64,000 bases of DNA. Source: Clostridium sp. AM33-3. Lineage in GTDB: Bacteria; Bacillota; Clostridia; Lachnospirales; Lachnospiraceae. Under the pieces are notes generated by a model. It was not told the origin of the DNA, made no database searches, and was given only the letters and a program-made list of their open reading frames with translations. The translations under genes were made by a program, and so were the position numbers. Positions 63,464-64,000 of the stretch are shown here, piece after piece; the first letter of the stretch is position 1, and the number at the start of each line of letters is the position of its first letter. The DNA lies in the NCBI RefSeq assembly GCF_003480315.1, contig NZ_QUIV01000005.1, positions 1 to 64,000 of the forward strand. The letters are read 5' to 3'.

Positions 63464-64000
63464 CTACTCTCCAAGATAAGCCGTAATAACACGCTTATCA
63501 TTCAGCACTTCCGATGTCTCACCCTGGGTCAGTACCTGACCGAAGTTTAAGACCGTCAGCTTTTCACAGATACCGGAAACCAGCTTCATGTCGTGCTCGA
63601 TCAGAAGCACAGTCATATCAAAATGGTCACGCACGAAACGGATGGTATCCATCAGCTCTGCGGTCTCGTTCGGGTTCATGCCGGCTGCGGGCTCGTCCAG
63701 GAGAAGAAGCTTCGGGTCCGTAGCAAGGGCGCGGGCAATTTCCAGCTTTCTCTGCTTGCCATAAGGCAGGTTGGATGCCTTGTAATCACACTCCTTATCC
63801 AGATCAAAAACCTTTAACAGCTCCATGGCCCGGGCGTTCATTTCCTTCTCTACTTTATAATAACGCGGAAGGCGGAAAATACCCTCGATGGTGGAATACG
63901 GATGATGGTTATGCAGGCCTACCTTTACGTTGTCCAGAACACTTAAATCCTTGAACAGACGGATGTTCTGGAAGGTTCTTGCAATGCCTGCCTGATTGAT
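63464..64000 (-). CDS. livG: Branched-chain amino acid ABC transporter ATP-binding protein, 5' end beyond window
   Basis: Partial LivG. The frame is open to the right edge, with at least 178 codons visible, starting within the segment INQAGIARTFQNIRLF and running through YGKQRKLEIARALA (signature region, lacking the usual LSGG wording), LLLLDEPAAGMNP (Walker B) and LLIEHDMKLV. The Walker A is outside the window. It is the partner of LivF, 12 nt downstream. Confidence 0.93.
   Translation of the reverse strand: MNQAGIARTFQNIRLFKDLSVLDNVKVGLHNHHPYSTIEGIFRLPRYYKVEKEMNARAMELLKVFDLDKECDYKASNLPYGKQRKLEIARALATDPKLLLLDEPAAGMNPNETAELMDTIRFVRDHFDMTVLLIEHDMKLVSGICEKLTVLNFGQVLTQGETSEVLNDKRVITAYLGE

Noticed and set aside
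1-64000. CRISPR arrays, tRNA or rRNA genes, complete phage or integrative element
   Set aside because: No regularly spaced repeats, no tRNA-like cloverleaf with CCA end, no rRNA-like blocks and no integrase were noticed on either strand.

Overview
The window looks like a chromosomal segment of an endospore-forming Clostridia bacterium, most likely a Lachnospiraceae relative. The support is spoIVA, yqfC and yqfD (endospore formation), codY, sepF, minCDE, a GGQQQ-type methylglyoxal synthase, Firmicutes-style Shine-Dalgarno sites, and TTG or GTG starts at several genes. Base composition is moderate in the core and AT-rich in the first 1.8 kb. Nearly everything is on the minus strand; the only convincing plus-strand gene is a LysR regulator at 14.4 kb. 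No rRNA, tRNA, CRISPR array or complete mobile element was found.

Layout from left to right. 1-1850 is accessory: a possible insertion-sequence end, a 52-codon HTH-protein remnant, a PARG-like (TIGR02452) gene, and an AT-rich stretch holding many TGTACA sites. 1.8-9.6 kb is core: tsf and rpsB (with a structured leader and an internal terminator), codY with its own promoter, then topA, dprA and yifB. 9.7-15.4 kb is a citrate fermentation locus: citD-citE-citF plus a CitMHS transporter, divergent from a LysR gene. 15.4-25.3 kb is envelope and division: an SH3/NlpC-P60 hydrolase, a cytidylate kinase-like protein, rluD, lspA, aroB, sepF, yggS, an HlyD-like protein, a P-loop orphan, a D-Ala-D-Ala carboxypeptidase lipoprotein and mgsA. 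25.3-33.3 kb is a morphogenesis run in transcription order radC-mreC-mreD-mrdA-minC-minD-minE-rodA. It has no mreB.

33.4-48.5 kb reads as a continuous string: BaiN-like and FAD-dependent oxidoreductases, proB, a DUF896 gene, a 5-formyl-THF cyclo-ligase fused in frame to ProA, a histidine phosphatase, miaB, mutS, mutL, miaA and a YnbB-type PLP enzyme. 48.6-53.6 kb carries rpsU-yqfC-yqfD-phoH-ybeY, a DUF3048 lipoprotein and a small membrane protein. 53.7-64 kb has alaS with an upstream 41-codon membrane peptide, a DUF1311-like protein, rnhA, an RNA-processing-type metallo-beta-lactamase protein, spoIVA, a PPi-type phosphofructokinase, livF and the 3' part of livG, which runs off the right edge.

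The most unusual item is the cyclo-ligase/ProA fusion at 42745-44577. Its linker, Gly-Gly-Ser-Gly, is encoded by a perfect Shine-Dalgarno placed 7 nt before an internal ProA start codon, so the locus could make both a fusion and free ProA. Other items worth checking are a methylglyoxal synthase lacking the usual catalytic Asp, the TGTACA cluster, the PARG gene paired with an HTH stub, the mre run without mreB, and two small proteins (rpsU and the 41-codon peptide) that a length-filtered annotation would miss.
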